From positions 1 to 59,234 of the forward strand of contig NZ_JAJUJJ010000018.1 of assembly GCF_029265375.1 (NCBI RefSeq): 59,234 nt of DNA. The letters run 5' to 3'. Under the pieces are notes generated by a model, which was given only the letters and a program-made list of their open reading frames with translations, made no database searches and was not told where the DNA came from. Below, piece by piece: positions 36,917 to 47,109 of this stretch (position 1 is its first letter; each line of letters starts with the position of its first letter). The stretch comes from Nesterenkonia sp. GTDB lineage: Bacteria; Actinomycetota; Actinomycetes; Actinomycetales; Micrococcaceae. The translations under genes and the position numbers were made by a program.

Positions 36917-38122
36917 ATGACCGAGACCGCCCGAGCCGGTGTGCTGCCGGATCACGACATCTATCTGCTCGATGACCGGTTCACCGACGAGGAACGTGCC
37001 ATCCGCGACAAAGTTCGTGCCTTCGTCGAGACCGATCTGCTCCCAGTGATCAACGGCTACTGGGAACGAGCCGAGTTCCCCTACGAGCTGGTGCCCAAAC
37101 TCGCGGAGCTCAATGTGGTGGGGACGGTGATCCAGGGGTACGGGTGCCCAGGAATGAGCCGGATGGCCGGCGCCCTGGTCTCGGCCGAGCTCGCCCGCGG
37201 AGACGGCTCGTTCAACACCTTCTTCGGGGTGCACTCCGGTCTGGCGATGGGCTCGATCAACATTATGGGCTCAGAGGAGCAGAAGCAGCGCTGGTTGCCG
37301 GCCATGGCCCGGCTGGAGAGAGTGGGGGCTTTCGCCCTGACCGAGCCGCTGCACGGCTCGGACTCCGTGGCTCTGGAGACCAGCGCCCACCGGGAGGGAG
37401 ACACCTGGGTTCTCAACGGCGCCAAACGGTGGATCGGAAACGCCTCCCATGCCCACCATGTGATCATCTATGCCCGCGATGTCGCAGACGGCCAGGTCAA
37501 GGCCTTCGTGCTGGAACGCTCCCCGGAGGAGGACTTTCCGGAGGGCTTTCAGCCCAGGGTGATCCAGGGCAAGATCGGCAAACGGGCGATCCTGCAGTCA
37601 GACATCGTGATTGAGGACCTGGAGATCCCGGAGCCCAACCGGCTGCAGAACTGCAACTCCTTCAAGGACGTGAACAAGGTGCTGACCGCCACCCGGGGCG
37701 GGGTGGCCTATGAGTCGCTGGGCCATGCCATCGCCGCCTATGAAGACGCGGTGCGCTACGCCGGCGAGCGCGTGCAGTTCGGCAAGCCCATCGGCAGCTA
37801 CCAGCTGGTTCAGAACAATCTGGCGAACATGCTCGCTGAGGTGACCGCGATCAAGCAGCTGTGCTTCCGGCTGGTCGACCTTCACGAGCAGGATGAGCTG
37901 ACCAGCCCGATGGCCTCCATGGCCAAGATGGCCGCCGCAAAGAAGGCGCGCTGGGTCGTCTCCACAGCCCGGGACATTCTCGGCGGAAACGGCCTGCTGC
38001 TGGAGAACAACGTGGCTCGCCACCTCACCGATATGGAGGTGGTCTACACCTATGAGGGCACTGATTCGATGCAGTCCCTGATCGTCGGCCGTGCGATCAC
38101 CGGCGCCTCCGCCTTCGTCTGA
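36917..38122 (+). CDS. Acyl-CoA dehydrogenase, glutaryl-CoA-dehydrogenase-like group
   Basis: This 401-residue flavoenzyme makes the first alpha,beta-dehydrogenation of an acyl-CoA, passing electrons to ETF. FAD/substrate motifs FALTEPLHGSDS and KRWIGNASHAHHVIIYARD are clear. The catalytic base is E380 in TYEGTDSMQSLIVGRAITG, the position used in glutaryl-CoA dehydrogenases and short-branched-chain types. It is the first gene of a five-gene operon. AGGAG precedes the ATG by 6 bases. The actual substrate is unknown. Confidence 0.9.
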   Translation: MTETARAGVLPDHDIYLLDDRFTDEERAIRDKVRAFVETDLLPVINGYWERAEFPYELVPKLAELNVVGTVIQGYGCPGMSRMAGALVSAELARGDGSFNTFFGVHSGLAMGSINIMGSEEQKQRWLPAMARLERVGAFALTEPLHGSDSVALETSAHREGDTWVLNGAKRWIGNASHAHHVIIYARDVADGQVKAFVLERSPEEDFPEGFQPRVIQGKIGKRAILQSDIVIEDLEIPEPNRLQNCNSFKDVNKVLTATRGGVAYESLGHAIAAYEDAVRYAGERVQFGKPIGSYQLVQNNLANMLAEVTAIKQLCFRLVDLHEQDELTSPMASMAKMAAAKKARWVVSTARDILGGNGLLLENNVARHLTDMEVVYTYEGTDSMQSLIVGRAITGASAFV

Positions 38123-38151
38123 TTCGGACCCCACGAAAGGAAGTGACTGCT

Positions 38152-39363
38152 GTGCCAGAAGCAGTGATCGTATCGGCAGTGCGTTCTCCCATCGGCCGGG
38201 CGGGCAAGGGCTCACTGCGTGAGATGCGCGCCAATGACATGGCCGCGCAGATGGTCCGGGCCGCACTGGAGAAGGTGCCCCAGCTGGACCCCGCCGAGGT
38301 CGAGGACCTCCTGCTCGGCTGCGGCGTTCCGGAAGGGGAGGCCGGGCGCAACCTGGCGCGGATTGTGGCCGTTCTCGCTGACCTCGATGCCACGCCGGGA
38401 ACTACCGTCACCCGGTTCTGCGCCTCCAGCCTGCAGACCACCCGCATGGCGTTCCACGCCATCCGGGCGGGGGAAGGGGATGTGTTCATCTCCGCCGGGG
38501 TGGAGGCCACCAGCCGTCTGGCCCGGGGGCGTTCGGAGGAGGACACCCGAAATCCGCGCTTTGAGCAGGCATGGACGCGATCTGCGGCCCGGGCCGCCGG
38601 CCAGGCGCCGGCGTGGACCGACCCCCGGACGGCAGGGGAGCTGCCTGACGTCTATATCGCCATGGGGCAGACTGCCGAGAACGTCGCGCAGGTGCGCGGC
38701 GTCAGCCGTGAGGCCCAGGACAGTTACGCAGTCCGTTCCCAGATGAGGACTAAGGAGGCGGCGGCATCCGGCTTCTGGGAGCGCGAAATCGCTCCGCTGA
38801 CCCTGCCCGATGGGACTGTGGTCACCGACGACGACAGCCCCCGCCCCAACACCACTGCCGAGGGGGTGGCTGAACTGCAGCCGGTGTTCCGCCCCGACGG
38901 AACGGTGACCGCCGGCAACTCCTGCCCGATGAACGACGGCGCGGCCGCCCTGGTCATCATGAGCGACATCCGCGCCAAGGAGCTGGGCCTGGCCCCGCTG
39001 GCGCGGATCGTCTCCACGGGAGTCTCCGCGCTGTCCCCGGAGATCATGGGGCTCGGTCCGGTAGAAGCCAGCCGGCGGGCATTGACCCAGGCAGATATGA
39101 GCATCAGCGACGTCGACCTGGTGGAGATCAATGAGGCCTTCGCGGCTCAGGTGATCCCATCGGCCGAGGATCTCGGCATCCCGGAGGACAAGCTCAATGT
39201 CAACGGGGGCGCCATCGCCCTGGGCCACCCCTGGGGAATGAGCGGGGCGCGGATCACCACGACTCTGCTCAATGCCCTGCAGCAGAGAGATCAGCAGATC
39301 GGCCTGGCCACTATGTGCGTCGGCGGCGGCCAGGGCATGGCCATGGTTCTTGAGCATCTCTGA
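38152..39363 (+). CDS. Acetyl-CoA C-acyltransferase (thiolase)
   Basis: This 403-residue thiolase cleaves 3-ketoacyl-CoA with CoA. The nucleophilic cysteine is C90 (RFCASSLQ), the His is in [10 protein letters not shown] (H359), and the C-terminal cysteine is C389 (MCVGGGQG). The GTG at 38152 is chosen because GAAAGGA lies 9 bases upstream; a GTG at 38143 is too close to it. Only 29 bases separate it from the acyl-CoA dehydrogenase gene. It could also serve FadB encoded at 6475-8592. Confidence 0.92.
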   Translation: MPEAVIVSAVRSPIGRAGKGSLREMRANDMAAQMVRAALEKVPQLDPAEVEDLLLGCGVPEGEAGRNLARIVAVLADLDATPGTTVTRFCASSLQTTRMAFHAIRAGEGDVFISAGVEATSRLARGRSEEDTRNPRFEQAWTRSAARAAGQAPAWTDPRTAGELPDVYIAMGQTAENVAQVRGVSREAQDSYAVRSQMRTKEAAASGFWEREIAPLTLPDGTVVTDDDSPRPNTTAEGVAELQPVFRPDGTVTAGNSCPMNDGAAALVIMSDIRAKELGLAPLARIVSTGVSALSPEIMGLGPVEASRRALTQADMSISDVDLVEINEAFAAQVIPSAEDLGIPEDKLNVNGGAIALGHPWGMSGARITTTLLNALQQRDQQIGLATMCVGGGQGMAMVLEHL

Positions 39364-39414
39364 GGCGCTGCCGGCAGTCCCCACAGACCCGATTGACTTC
39401 AAGGAGAAGAGAGT

Positions 39415-40173
39415 ATGACTACGCAGAAGCGAACAGCCATTGTCACCGGAGCAGCTCGCGGCATCGGTGCGGCGCTGGCGGAGCGGCTGGCCGCCGACGG
39501 AATGGCAGTGGCCGCCATAGACCTCAGCGCAGACGCCTGCGACGACGTCGTCGCCTCCATCACTGACGCCGGAGGCACAGCTAAGGCCTATGGGGCCGAT
39601 GTGGCCGATGAGGACTCGGTAGCTGAGGCCGTGGAAGCCGTGACCTCGGATCTGGGCGCCCCCACAGTTCTGATCAACAACGCAGGTGTGCTCCGGGACA
39701 ACCTGCTGTTCAAGATGAGCACCGATGACTGGGACACGGTGATGAACGTCCACCTGCGCGGACACTTCCTGATGTCCCGGGCAGTGCAGGGCCATATGCG
39801 GGACGCCGGCTGGGGCAGGATCGTGAACATCTCCTCCACATCGGCTCTGGGAAATCGCGGCCAGGCGAACTACTCGGCAGCAAAGGCCGGGATCCAGGGG
39901 TTCACCAAGACACTGGCCATCGAGTTGGGCAAGTACGGCACCACTGTCAACGCCATCGCCCCGGGTCTGATCGAGACCTCTATGACCCGGGCAACTGCTG
40001 AGCGCATGGGGATTCCCTACGAAACGTTCGTGGAGAAGGCGGCACAGCAGATTCCGGTGGCTCGAACCGGCAAGCCGGAGGACATCGCCGCTGCTGCCGC
40101 TTTCTTCGTCCGCGAAGATGCCGGGTTCGTCTCCGGACAGGTGCTCTACGTGGCCGGCGGGCCTAAGGCATAA
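39415..40173 (+). CDS. FabG-like SDR, 3-hydroxyacyl-CoA dehydrogenase candidate
   Basis: This 252-residue short-chain dehydrogenase has the cofactor motif TGAARGIG (11-18), NNAG (88-91), a Ser near 140 and the catalytic pair Y153/K157 (YSAAKAG). FabG-type proteins act on (R)-3-hydroxyacyl substrates. In this operon it could oxidise the (R)-3-hydroxyacyl-CoA made by the following MaoC-type hydratase. AAGGAGAA precedes the ATG. Reductase activity in another pathway is the alternative. Confidence 0.88.
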   Translation: MTTQKRTAIVTGAARGIGAALAERLAADGMAVAAIDLSADACDDVVASITDAGGTAKAYGADVADEDSVAEAVEAVTSDLGAPTVLINNAGVLRDNLLFKMSTDDWDTVMNVHLRGHFLMSRAVQGHMRDAGWGRIVNISSTSALGNRGQANYSAAKAGIQGFTKTLAIELGKYGTTVNAIAPGLIETSMTRATAERMGIPYETFVEKAAQQIPVARTGKPEDIAAAAAFFVREDAGFVSGQVLYVAGGPKA

Positions 40174-40192
40174 CGAGGTGAGGAGTCAGATC

Positions 40193-40657
40193 ATGAAGAC
40201 ATTCTCCGGACTGGAGGAATTTGCCGCCGCAGCGGGTACGCATCTGGGCTACAGCGACTGGCGGACCATCACGCAGGAACAGGTGGACCTCTTCTCCGAG
40301 GCCACAGACGACCATCAGTGGATCCACACCGATACCGACAAGGCTCGGTCCGGTCCCTTCGGGGGCCCCGTGGCGCACGGCTATCTGACCCTGTCGCTGA
40401 TTCCTGCGCTGATGCGCGAGATCTACCGGATCGAGGGACTGGCCATGGGCATCAACTACGGGTCCAATAAAGTCCGGTTCCCGTCCGTGGTGCCGGTGGG
40501 CAGCCGGGTGCGGGCCGGAGCCGAGCTGATCAGCTGTGAACCGGCCTCCCAAGGGGTTCGCGCCGTCGTGGGCGTGACCATTGAAATCGAAGGTTCTGAC
40601 AAGCCCGCCTGCGCAGCTGAGATCGTCTCGCTGCTTCACGGCCGGAAGGATGCGTGA
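40193..40657 (+). CDS. MaoC-like (R)-specific enoyl-CoA hydratase
   Basis: This 154-residue single-hotdog hydratase has the catalytic pair D40 and H45 in TDDHQWIHTD and the following motif GPFGGPVAHGYLTLSL. Members of this family add water to enoyl-CoA giving (R)-3-hydroxyacyl-CoA. It starts at an ATG with AGGAG 8 bases upstream, 19 bases after the SDR gene. Its stop overlaps the next ATG (TGATG). Confidence 0.9.
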   Translation: MKTFSGLEEFAAAAGTHLGYSDWRTITQEQVDLFSEATDDHQWIHTDTDKARSGPFGGPVAHGYLTLSLIPALMREIYRIEGLAMGINYGSNKVRFPSVVPVGSRVRAGAELISCEPASQGVRAVVGVTIEIEGSDKPACAAEIVSLLHGRKDA

Positions 40658-42210
40658 TGACCTTCAACGCCTCAGTGATGCTCCGCGAAACTGCCGCAGA
40701 GCACCCGGAGAAGAAGTGCGTGGTTCTGGGGCAGCGCAGCTGGACGTACCAGGAGGTGGACCAGGCAGCCGATCTGGTCTCCACCAACCTGCAGGCCGTG
40801 GGGCTGGCCCCAGGCACGAAGATCGGCCTGCAGCTGCCCAATCTTCCCCAGTTCCTGTCCGCCTACTTCGGCCTGGCCCGGGCCGGCTATGTGATGGTCC
40901 CGCTCAATCCGCTGCTCACTGCCCGGGAAACGACGTTCATGCTCGGCAACTCCGACTGTGAACTTCTGATCACCACAGATGCAGTGGCCGCGGAGGCTGT
41001 GAAAGCTGTCCAGCAGATCGGTGATATCCCCGTCTACGTGGTGGAGACTGGGAGCGCCGAGCGGCCGGAGGGAACACGCAGCTTCACCGAGCTGCTGGCT
41101 CCCCGGCCCGTTGCCGATATGGCCAGCACCCAGGCTGATGACACGGCCGTCATCGTCTTCACCAGCGGCACCACAGGCACGCCGAAGGGCGCGGAGCTGA
41201 GCCACTTCGGGATCTATATGAACTCAACCGTGTCCACTGAACGGATTGAGCTCAACCCGGATGATACGACGCTGGCGATGCTGCCGTTCTTCCATGTCTA
41301 CGGCCTGACGAGTGTCCTCAATGTCTGCGTGCACAACGGGGTCACGATGGTTCTGCTTCCCCGCTTCGATCCCGCAGCGGCCCTGGATCTGGTGGAGGCC
41401 CACCGGGTGGTTCGCTTCTCGGCCGTCCCCTCCATGCTGATCGGGATGGTCGACGCCGGCACCTCGGGCCGGGACCTCTCCAGCGTGGAACGGGTGATCT
41501 CCGGCGGCTCGGCGCTCTCCGGTGAGGCGCTGCGTCGCTTTGAAGCGGCCTTCCCCTCGGCCACAGTGCTGGAGGGGTACGGCCTCTCAGAGTCCACCAG
41601 TTCGGTCGCGGTCAATATCTCCCGGGAAGAGCGCAAGCCGCTCTCCATCGGCAAACCCCTGTGGGGATCGGAGTGCCGGGTCGTCAGCGAAGCGGGAGAG
41701 GTGCTGCCGCCCGGCAAAGAGAATGTCGGTGAGCTGACGTTCCAGGGCCCCACCATCATGAAGGGCTACCACAAGAACCCTGAAGCTACTCAGGAGTCCC
41801 TGCGGGACGGCTGGCTCTACACCGGCGACATGGGATACATGGACGAGGACGGCTTCCTCTTTGTGGTGGACCGGAAGAAGGAGCTGATCATCCGCAACGG
41901 CTTCAACGTCTTCCCCCGTGAGGTCGAGGAGGTCATCGCCACCCATCCCGATGTCGTCGAAGTCGCGGTGGTCGGCACACCGGATCCGCAGCTCGGCCAG
42001 GAGGTGGTGGCCGTGGTGAGCCTGCGAGACGGCGCCTCCGCCACGGCCGAGGACATCATCGAGCATGCACGCCGGTCCCTGGCCGCCTACAAGTATCCGC
42101 GCGAGGTCCATATCACTGGGGAGCTGCCCAAATCAGCTGCCGGAAAGATCCGCAAGAAGGACCTGGCGCAGGACCTGGTTGCGGGCGCGGACCGACAGGG
42201 GCAGCGCTGA
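40657..42210 (+). CDS. Long-chain-fatty-acid/acyl-CoA ligase (AMP-forming)
   Basis: This 517-residue adenylate-forming ligase activates a carboxylic acid with ATP and CoA. Motifs: [15 protein letters not shown] (P-loop), [30 protein letters not shown] and the C-terminal catalytic lysine in KSAAGKI. It is the last gene of the operon and overlaps the MaoC gene by one base. With the four genes before it, it completes an activation-oxidation-hydration-oxidation-thiolysis cycle. Chain length cannot be judged. Confidence 0.92.
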   Translation: MTFNASVMLRETAAEHPEKKCVVLGQRSWTYQEVDQAADLVSTNLQAVGLAPGTKIGLQLPNLPQFLSAYFGLARAGYVMVPLNPLLTARETTFMLGNSDCELLITTDAVAAEAVKAVQQIGDIPVYVVETGSAERPEGTRSFTELLAPRPVADMASTQADDTAVIVFTSGTTGTPKGAELSHFGIYMNSTVSTERIELNPDDTTLAMLPFFHVYGLTSVLNVCVHNGVTMVLLPRFDPAAALDLVEAHRVVRFSAVPSMLIGMVDAGTSGRDLSSVERVISGGSALSGEALRRFEAAFPSATVLEGYGLSESTSSVAVNISREERKPLSIGKPLWGSECRVVSEAGEVLPPGKENVGELTFQGPTIMKGYHKNPEATQESLRDGWLYTGDMGYMDEDGFLFVVDRKKELIIRNGFNVFPREVEEVIATHPDVVEVAVVGTPDPQLGQEVVAVVSLRDGASATAEDIIEHARRSLAAYKYPREVHITGELPKSAAGKIRKKDLAQDLVAGADRQGQR

Positions 42211-42219
42211 GTCGTGGCG

Positions 42220-42225
42220 TAGAAT
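42220..42225 (+). promoter_or_regulatory. -10 element of thrS
   Basis: TAGAAT lies 44 bases before the GTG start. The leader is too short for a T-box riboswitch. Confidence 0.45.
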
Positions 42226-42269
42226 CGCACGGTCAGCATTGTGAGCCAATCCAGGAGAGCCGAAGACCC

Positions 42270-44267
42270 GTGTCCGAGCAGATCAGCATCACCCTCAATG
42301 GCGAACCGACCACCCTTGAGGCGGGCACCACCGGCACCACAGTTTTCCAGGACTCCAGGACCATTGTGGTCATGCGCGTCAACGGGGAGCTGTGGGATCT
42401 CTCCCGGGAGATTCCCGACGGCGCAGCGGTCGCCGGGGTTGATATCAGCGAGCCGGACGGCCTCAATGTCCTGCGGCACTCCACCGCCCATGTGATGGCT
42501 CAGGCGGTGCAGCAGCTCTTCCCCGGCGCCAAGCTGGGCATCGGCCCCTATATCACCGACGGCTTCTACTTCGACTTCGATGTGGAGAATCCCTTCACCC
42601 CGGAGGATCTGAAGAAGATCGAGAAGGCGATGCAGAAGATCGTCAATCAGAACCAGACGTTCGAGCGCGAGGTGGTGGACCTCGACGAGGCTCGCCGGCA
42701 GATGGCCGAGGAGCCGTACAAGCTGGAGCTGCTGGGAGAAGGGGCTGAGGCCGCCGAAGGCGCCGGGGTGGAGGTCGGCGGTGACGAGATCACCATCTAC
42801 CACAATGTGGACCGCTCCGGTCAGCGCGTCTGGTCCGATCTCTGTCGCGGTCCCCACCTGCCCGGCACCAAGCTGATCTCCAACGCCTTCGCTGTGATGC
42901 GCGCCGCCGGCGCCTACTGGCGGGGCAAGGAGACCAATCCGCAGCTGCAGCGCCTCTACGGCACGGCCTGGCCCACCAAGGAGGACCTGAAGGCGTATAA
43001 GGAGCGTCTGGCCGAGGCCGAGCGGCGCGACCACCGCCGGCTGGGACGCGAACTGGATCTGTTCAGCTTCCCGGAGGAGATCGGATCGGGCCTCTCGGTA
43101 TGGCACCCCAAGGGCGGGCTGGTGCGCGGGCTGATGGAGCAGCACGCCCGCACCCGTCATCTGGAGGCCGGCTACACCTACGTCTACACCCCGCACATCT
43201 CCAAGGCGGACCTGTTCTCCACCTCCGGTCATCTGGCCAACTACAAGGACGATATGTGGCCTGCGATCTCCATGGATGAGGAGCGCGACGAGCACGGCCG
43301 CATCACCAAACAGGGCCAGGACTACTACCTGAAGCCGATGAACTGCCCCATGCACATCCTGATCTACAAGGAGCGTGGGCGCAGCTACCGGGAGCTGCCG
43401 ATGCGGTTGGCGGAGAACGGCACGGTCTACCGCAATGAGCGCTCCGGCGCGCTGCACGGCCTTACCCGGGTGCGCGGCTTCACCCAGGACGACGCTCACC
43501 TCTTTGTCCGGCAGGACCAGCTGGAGGACGAGGTCTCCAATGTGGTCGAGTTCGTGGTCTCACTGCTGCAGGACTTCGGTCTGGAGACATTCGAGCTGGA
43601 ACTGTCCATGCGCGATGAGGAGAAGGACAAGTGGGTCGGCTCCGATGAGTACTGGGAGTCCGCCACCCAAGCGCTGCGCAATGTGGCGATCAACTCAGGG
43701 CTGAAGCTGACCGAGATTCCCGGTGAGGCCGCTTTCTACGGGCCCAAGATCGACCTGAAGATCACCGATGCCATCGGCCGGAAGTGGCAGCTGTCCACCG
43801 TGCAGGTGGACCCGAATCTGCCGGAGCGCTTCGATCTGGAGTACACCGCCGAGGACGGCAGCCGTCAGCGGCCCATCATGATTCACCGGGCGCTGTTCGG
43901 ATCCATCGAACGCTTCTTCGCGATTCTGCTGGAGCACTACGCCGGCGCGTTCCCGGCCTGGCTGGCACCGGTTCAGGTCCGCGGCATCCCTGTGGCCGAG
44001 CCGTTCAACGACTATCTGGCAGAGATCATTGAGCGGCTGAAGGCAGCAGGTGTCCGCGCTGAGCTCGACGACGGCACCGATCGGTTCCCCAAGAAGATCC
44101 GCACCGCCAGCAAAGACAAGATCCCGTTCGTGCTGATCGCCGGCGGCGACGACGCCGAGGCCGGCGCCGTGTCCTTCCGCTTCCGCGACGGCAGCCAGGA
44201 CAACCAGGTGCCGGTGGACCAGGCGGTGCAGCGGATCCTGACGGCCATCGAGAACCGCGAGGCCTGA
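42270..44267 (+). CDS. thrS: Threonyl-tRNA synthetase
   Basis: This 665-residue class II synthetase charges tRNA-Thr. Domains run TGS (about 1-62), editing N2 ([11 protein letters not shown] ... HNVDRSG), the catalytic core with MNCPMHI and [14 protein letters not shown], and an anticodon-binding domain ([19 protein letters not shown]). The start is GTG with AGGAGA upstream. It opens the conserved thrS-HIT-pgsA cluster; the HIT gene follows after 2 bases. Confidence 0.97.
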   Translation: MSEQISITLNGEPTTLEAGTTGTTVFQDSRTIVVMRVNGELWDLSREIPDGAAVAGVDISEPDGLNVLRHSTAHVMAQAVQQLFPGAKLGIGPYITDGFYFDFDVENPFTPEDLKKIEKAMQKIVNQNQTFEREVVDLDEARRQMAEEPYKLELLGEGAEAAEGAGVEVGGDEITIYHNVDRSGQRVWSDLCRGPHLPGTKLISNAFAVMRAAGAYWRGKETNPQLQRLYGTAWPTKEDLKAYKERLAEAERRDHRRLGRELDLFSFPEEIGSGLSVWHPKGGLVRGLMEQHARTRHLEAGYTYVYTPHISKADLFSTSGHLANYKDDMWPAISMDEERDEHGRITKQGQDYYLKPMNCPMHILIYKERGRSYRELPMRLAENGTVYRNERSGALHGLTRVRGFTQDDAHLFVRQDQLEDEVSNVVEFVVSLLQDFGLETFELELSMRDEEKDKWVGSDEYWESATQALRNVAINSGLKLTEIPGEAAFYGPKIDLKITDAIGRKWQLSTVQVDPNLPERFDLEYTAEDGSRQRPIMIHRALFGSIERFFAILLEHYAGAFPAWLAPVQVRGIPVAEPFNDYLAEIIERLKAAGVRAELDDGTDRFPKKIRTASKDKIPFVLIAGGDDAEAGAVSFRFRDGSQDNQVPVDQAVQRILTAIENREA

Positions 44268-44269
44268 CC

Positions 44270-44845
44270 ATGAGCGAAGGTGTCGAGGATGTGCCGGTGG
44301 CCGGTGTTCCTGATGCTTTCCAACGGCTGTGGAACCCCCACCGGGCTGCCTACCAGTCCCGGGGCCAGGACCAGGTGACCGGCGAGGGGGACTGCCCCTT
44401 CTGCCAGGGCCCGGCGCGCAGCGATGAGGACGCCCTCATCGTCCGTCGCGGCAGGCTGTGCTTCGCTCTGCTGAACCTGTATCCCTACAATCCAGGGCAC
44501 GTGCTGGTCTGCCCCTATCGGCATGTGCCGGACCTGACCGACCTGAGCGAGGACGAGGCCGCCGAGTTCGTGGCGATGACGCAGCAGGCGATGCGGGTGC
44601 TTCGCGAGGTCGCTCGTCCGGCTGGATTCAATCTGGGGATCAACCAGGGCAAAGTGGGCGGTGCCGGCATCGCCGCGCACCTGCATCAGCATGTGGTGCC
44701 GCGCTGGAGCGGGGACACGAATTTCATGCCAATCATCGCCCAGACCAAGAACCTCTCTGCCACCCTGGGGGAGTCCCAACAGCTGCTCGCGCGGGCCTGG
44801 GACGAGCTGGGGGGCCCCTCCGGCGATCTGCGGGAGCACGGCTGA
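44270..44845 (+). CDS. HIT-domain protein (Ap4A-phosphorylase-like)
   Basis: This 191-residue protein of the histidine-triad family has HLHQHVVPRW and the preceding NQGKVGGAGIAAH. Actinobacterial members in this exact gene position cleave dinucleoside polyphosphates such as Ap4A by phosphorolysis. LYPYNPGHVLVCPYRHV is typical. It overlaps the pgsA start by one base (TGATG). Confidence 0.93.
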   Translation: MSEGVEDVPVAGVPDAFQRLWNPHRAAYQSRGQDQVTGEGDCPFCQGPARSDEDALIVRRGRLCFALLNLYPYNPGHVLVCPYRHVPDLTDLSEDEAAEFVAMTQQAMRVLREVARPAGFNLGINQGKVGGAGIAAHLHQHVVPRWSGDTNFMPIIAQTKNLSATLGESQQLLARAWDELGGPSGDLREHG

Positions 44846-45450
44846 TGCTCAAACACGCGCGTGCCTTCTTCTCCGCCGTCTTCACTCCGCTGGCACGTCT
44901 GCTTCTGCGGCTTGGGCTGACACCGAATGCGGTGACCATCATCGGAACCCTCGGTGTGAGCCTCGGGGCGCTGATCCTCTACCCGTTGGGCCAGCTGTTC
45001 TGGGGCACGGTGGTGATCACCCTGTTCGTCTTCAGCGACCTCATTGACGGTCTGATGGCGCGGCTGGGGGACCGCCGCAGTGTGCTGGGCGGCTTCTTGG
45101 ACTCAGTCTCCGACAGGGTCCAGGACAGCGCAGTGTTCCTGGGCCTGATGCTGTGGTTCTTCGGCGAGGGGGACAGCTACTGGATCGGCGTCGCAGCCGC
45201 GCTGTGCATGATTCTGGGACTGCTGGTCTCATATATTCGCGCGCGCGCTGAATCCGAGGGCTACGACGCCAACACCGGCATCGCTGAACGGCCTGAGCGC
45301 ATGGTCCTGGCTCTGGTGTTCACCGGCTTCGTCGGACTGGGGTTGCCCCCGGCAGTGCTGCTGGTGGTCCTGACGCTGCTGGCCGCAGCGTCCCTGGTGA
45401 CCGTCATTCAACGCATCACCACAGTCATCCGGCAGGCACAGGCCGGCTGA
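44845..45450 (+). CDS. pgsA: CDP-alcohol phosphatidyltransferase, probable phosphatidylinositol-phosphate synthase
   Basis: This 201-residue membrane enzyme carries the CDP-alcohol signature DLIDGLMAR...GGFLDSVSD, with the conserved DGxxAR, G and two Asp of the metal site. It has about six membrane helices. In the thrS-HIT-pgsA cluster this enzyme makes phosphatidylinositol phosphate from CDP-diacylglycerol and inositol phosphate. In most relatives an acyltransferase (patA) and a mannosyltransferase (pimA) gene follow; here the next gene is a convergent HNH nuclease. Confidence 0.85.
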   Translation: MLKHARAFFSAVFTPLARLLLRLGLTPNAVTIIGTLGVSLGALILYPLGQLFWGTVVITLFVFSDLIDGLMARLGDRRSVLGGFLDSVSDRVQDSAVFLGLMLWFFGEGDSYWIGVAAALCMILGLLVSYIRARAESEGYDANTGIAERPERMVLALVFTGFVGLGLPPAVLLVVLTLLAAASLVTVIQRITTVIRQAQAG

Positions 45451-45456
45451 GATGCG

Positions 45457-47067
45457 CTACGCAGCCTGAATGAGGTCTGCCCTCACCGCGAAGCTCCAGG
45501 ATTTCAAGCGATGATGCCGCCGGCAGAGGGGCTGCAGATTCTCCGCCTCAGTCGAACCCTCTGGCCAGGGTGCGATGTGGTCAATATCGCAGAACTCAGC
45601 CGGCACACGGCATCCATCTGCGGCGCAGGTGGAGTCCCTGAACCACAGGGCGGTGCGGAGCCGGGCGGGCGGGTACCGTCCCGCGGCCCGGATGGCCAGC
45701 AGGTTCTGACGCTCCGATGGTCGCTGCGCATTCGCCGCCGAGGTCATAATGAGCTCGTACCAGTCCAGACGCTCGGTCTGCCGGGCGAGCATATCCCGCA
45801 GGTTCCGTGCCGGCAGCGGCATCCGACCATCGCGGGTTCGTCCGGGCTCCTCCGACTCGCCGAGCAGCGTCTCCTGGGAGACGATGACGCCGATCTGGGC
45901 GTCCACCTGGATCTCCTCCGGACTCTGCGCGCTGAGCAGCCAGGCACAGAAGGCATCGGCACTGCGCTGGTCCAGATTCCGCGGATCGCCCTCGCTGCGC
46001 GAAGTGGGCGGCAGATCCTGGTCCTCCGCCGGCTGCGCATGAGGTTGCTGCCCTACGCTATCGGGCCCCCAGGTCTCGTCCGAGGAGGCGGGAATGCTCT
46101 CATCGGATGCCTCACCGGCTTCAGGCGGCAGGGCTTCAGGCGGCAGGGCTTCAGGCGGCAGGGCTTCAGGCGGCAGACAGGGATGATCCGCTTCTGCGGT
46201 CTCGGCCGCCTGGCGCCAGGCTTCAGCCCGCCGCTGCGGCTCCAGGCGCTCCAGCTGACGGATCTGGTCTGCGATGAACGGGTTATGCGGGATATCGGCC
46301 GTCGCGGACCGGGCCACGCTGTCCAACCTGCGCTTAATGGCGTGCGCGGTGAAGGTCGGCAGCAGGGCAGAGAGCATGCTCATCCCGTCCTCACGGTCGA
46401 CCACGGTGACCCGCCGGGTTCGGGCTGCCCGGGCGAAGCGCTCCGCGGCTTCCTGCGGCTCGGCTCGGTGCTCGAATCGCCTCAGCCAGCTCTCCAGCTG
46501 ACCGATCCGGTGGGTCTGCGCGAAGTCAAGCGCCTGCTCATCCAGCTTCTCCAGAGCCTCGTCGGTGCGCAGATTCTCCCAGGCCGCGGCGATCTTCTTC
46601 AGCCGCAGCACGCAGATCCGGCCGGCCAGGAACCCTTCCCATACTGCGGGAAGTCGCTTCGCCGCCCGCCGGGCCGCGCTGAGCTCTGCCTCCACGGAGT
46701 ATTCCGAGCGCCCCAGTGCCTGGCCCATATGCAGCACGGCGGCCCGACCGGCCTCCTGCTCCGCCAGCTGCGCCGTGCGGGCAATATTGTCCAAGCGCTC
46801 CCGGCTGGCTCCGCAGCGCTGCGCCTCCTGAAACTTTGCCGCCCAGCCCTCACGCACGGAGGTGAGGGTCCGCTCGTGGAATCGCAGCATCCAGAGCACT
46901 TGGCGGGCTCGTGCACGGCGGAGGTCCCGTTCGATGCGCCACAGCGGCTGAGTCTGCGCGTCCATCAGCGTCACCGGGGGTTCGCTGGGCACTGCGCCGG
47001 TGTCAGTGCCGGAGCCCGGTGGGGTTCCCCCGGAAGGGGAGTCGCCGCCGTCGTACCTGTCATCCAT
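45457..47067 (-). CDS. DUF222 / HNH endonuclease family protein
   Basis: This 536-residue protein has the DUF222 region (13E12-type) covering about residues 40-310 and a C-terminal HNH domain with ADGCRVPAEFCDIDHIAPWPEGSTEAENLQPLCRRHH. It is a probable DNA endonuclease of unknown target. Between the domains lies a PPEAL repeat encoded by a 15-base tandem repeat. The ATG at 47067 follows a TATAAT -10 by 6 bases, which sets the start against a longer reading frame. Two SOS-like boxes lie upstream. Related 13E12-family genes in mycobacteria are known to be LexA-controlled. Confidence 0.85.
   Translation of the reverse strand: MDDRYDGGDSPSGGTPPGSGTDTGAVPSEPPVTLMDAQTQPLWRIERDLRRARARQVLWMLRFHERTLTSVREGWAAKFQEAQRCGASRERLDNIARTAQLAEQEAGRAAVLHMGQALGRSEYSVEAELSAARRAAKRLPAVWEGFLAGRICVLRLKKIAAAWENLRTDEALEKLDEQALDFAQTHRIGQLESWLRRFEHRAEPQEAAERFARAARTRRVTVVDREDGMSMLSALLPTFTAHAIKRRLDSVARSATADIPHNPFIADQIRQLERLEPQRRAEAWRQAAETAEADHPCLPPEALPPEALPPEALPPEAGEASDESIPASSDETWGPDSVGQQPHAQPAEDQDLPPTSRSEGDPRNLDQRSADAFCAWLLSAQSPEEIQVDAQIGVIVSQETLLGESEEPGRTRDGRMPLPARNLRDMLARQTERLDWYELIMTSAANAQRPSERQNLLAIRAAGRYPPARLRTALWFRDSTCAADGCRVPAEFCDIDHIAPWPEGSTEAENLQPLCRRHHRLKSWSFAVRADLIQAA
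46119..46177. repeat. 15-base tandem repeat, four units
   Basis: The unit CTTCAGGCGGCAGGG is repeated at 46119, 46134 and 46149, with a partial fourth unit from 46164. It is in frame and codes for PPEAL repeated in the linker before the HNH domain. Copy number is likely to vary between strains. Confidence 0.85.
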
Positions 47068-47070
47068 GAT

Positions 47071-47086
47071 TCGATTATATCTTCGA
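47071..47086. promoter_or_regulatory. LexA/SOS-like box overlapping the HNH gene promoter
   Basis: TCGATT-ATAT-CTTCGA has the exact 6-4-6 spacing of the actinobacterial SOS box TCGAAC-N4-GTTCGA and matches 9 of 12 fixed bases. It covers the TATAAT -10 (47074-47079, minus strand) of the DUF222/HNH gene, so a bound repressor would block it. Confidence 0.5.
47074..47079 (-). promoter_or_regulatory. Consensus -10 of the DUF222/HNH gene
   Basis: TATAAT on the minus strand ends 6 bases before the ATG, a consensus hexamer in leaderless position. Confidence 0.65.
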
Positions 47087-47109
47087 ATGTGACGCGCATC
47101 AAGCATTTT

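Noticed and set aside
42211-42269. T-box riboswitch before thrS
   Set aside because: The leader is at most about 45 bases and has no T-box motif or stem I.
46119-46177. Possible CRISPR array
   Set aside because: The units are only 15 bases, directly adjacent without spacers, and in frame within a coding region.
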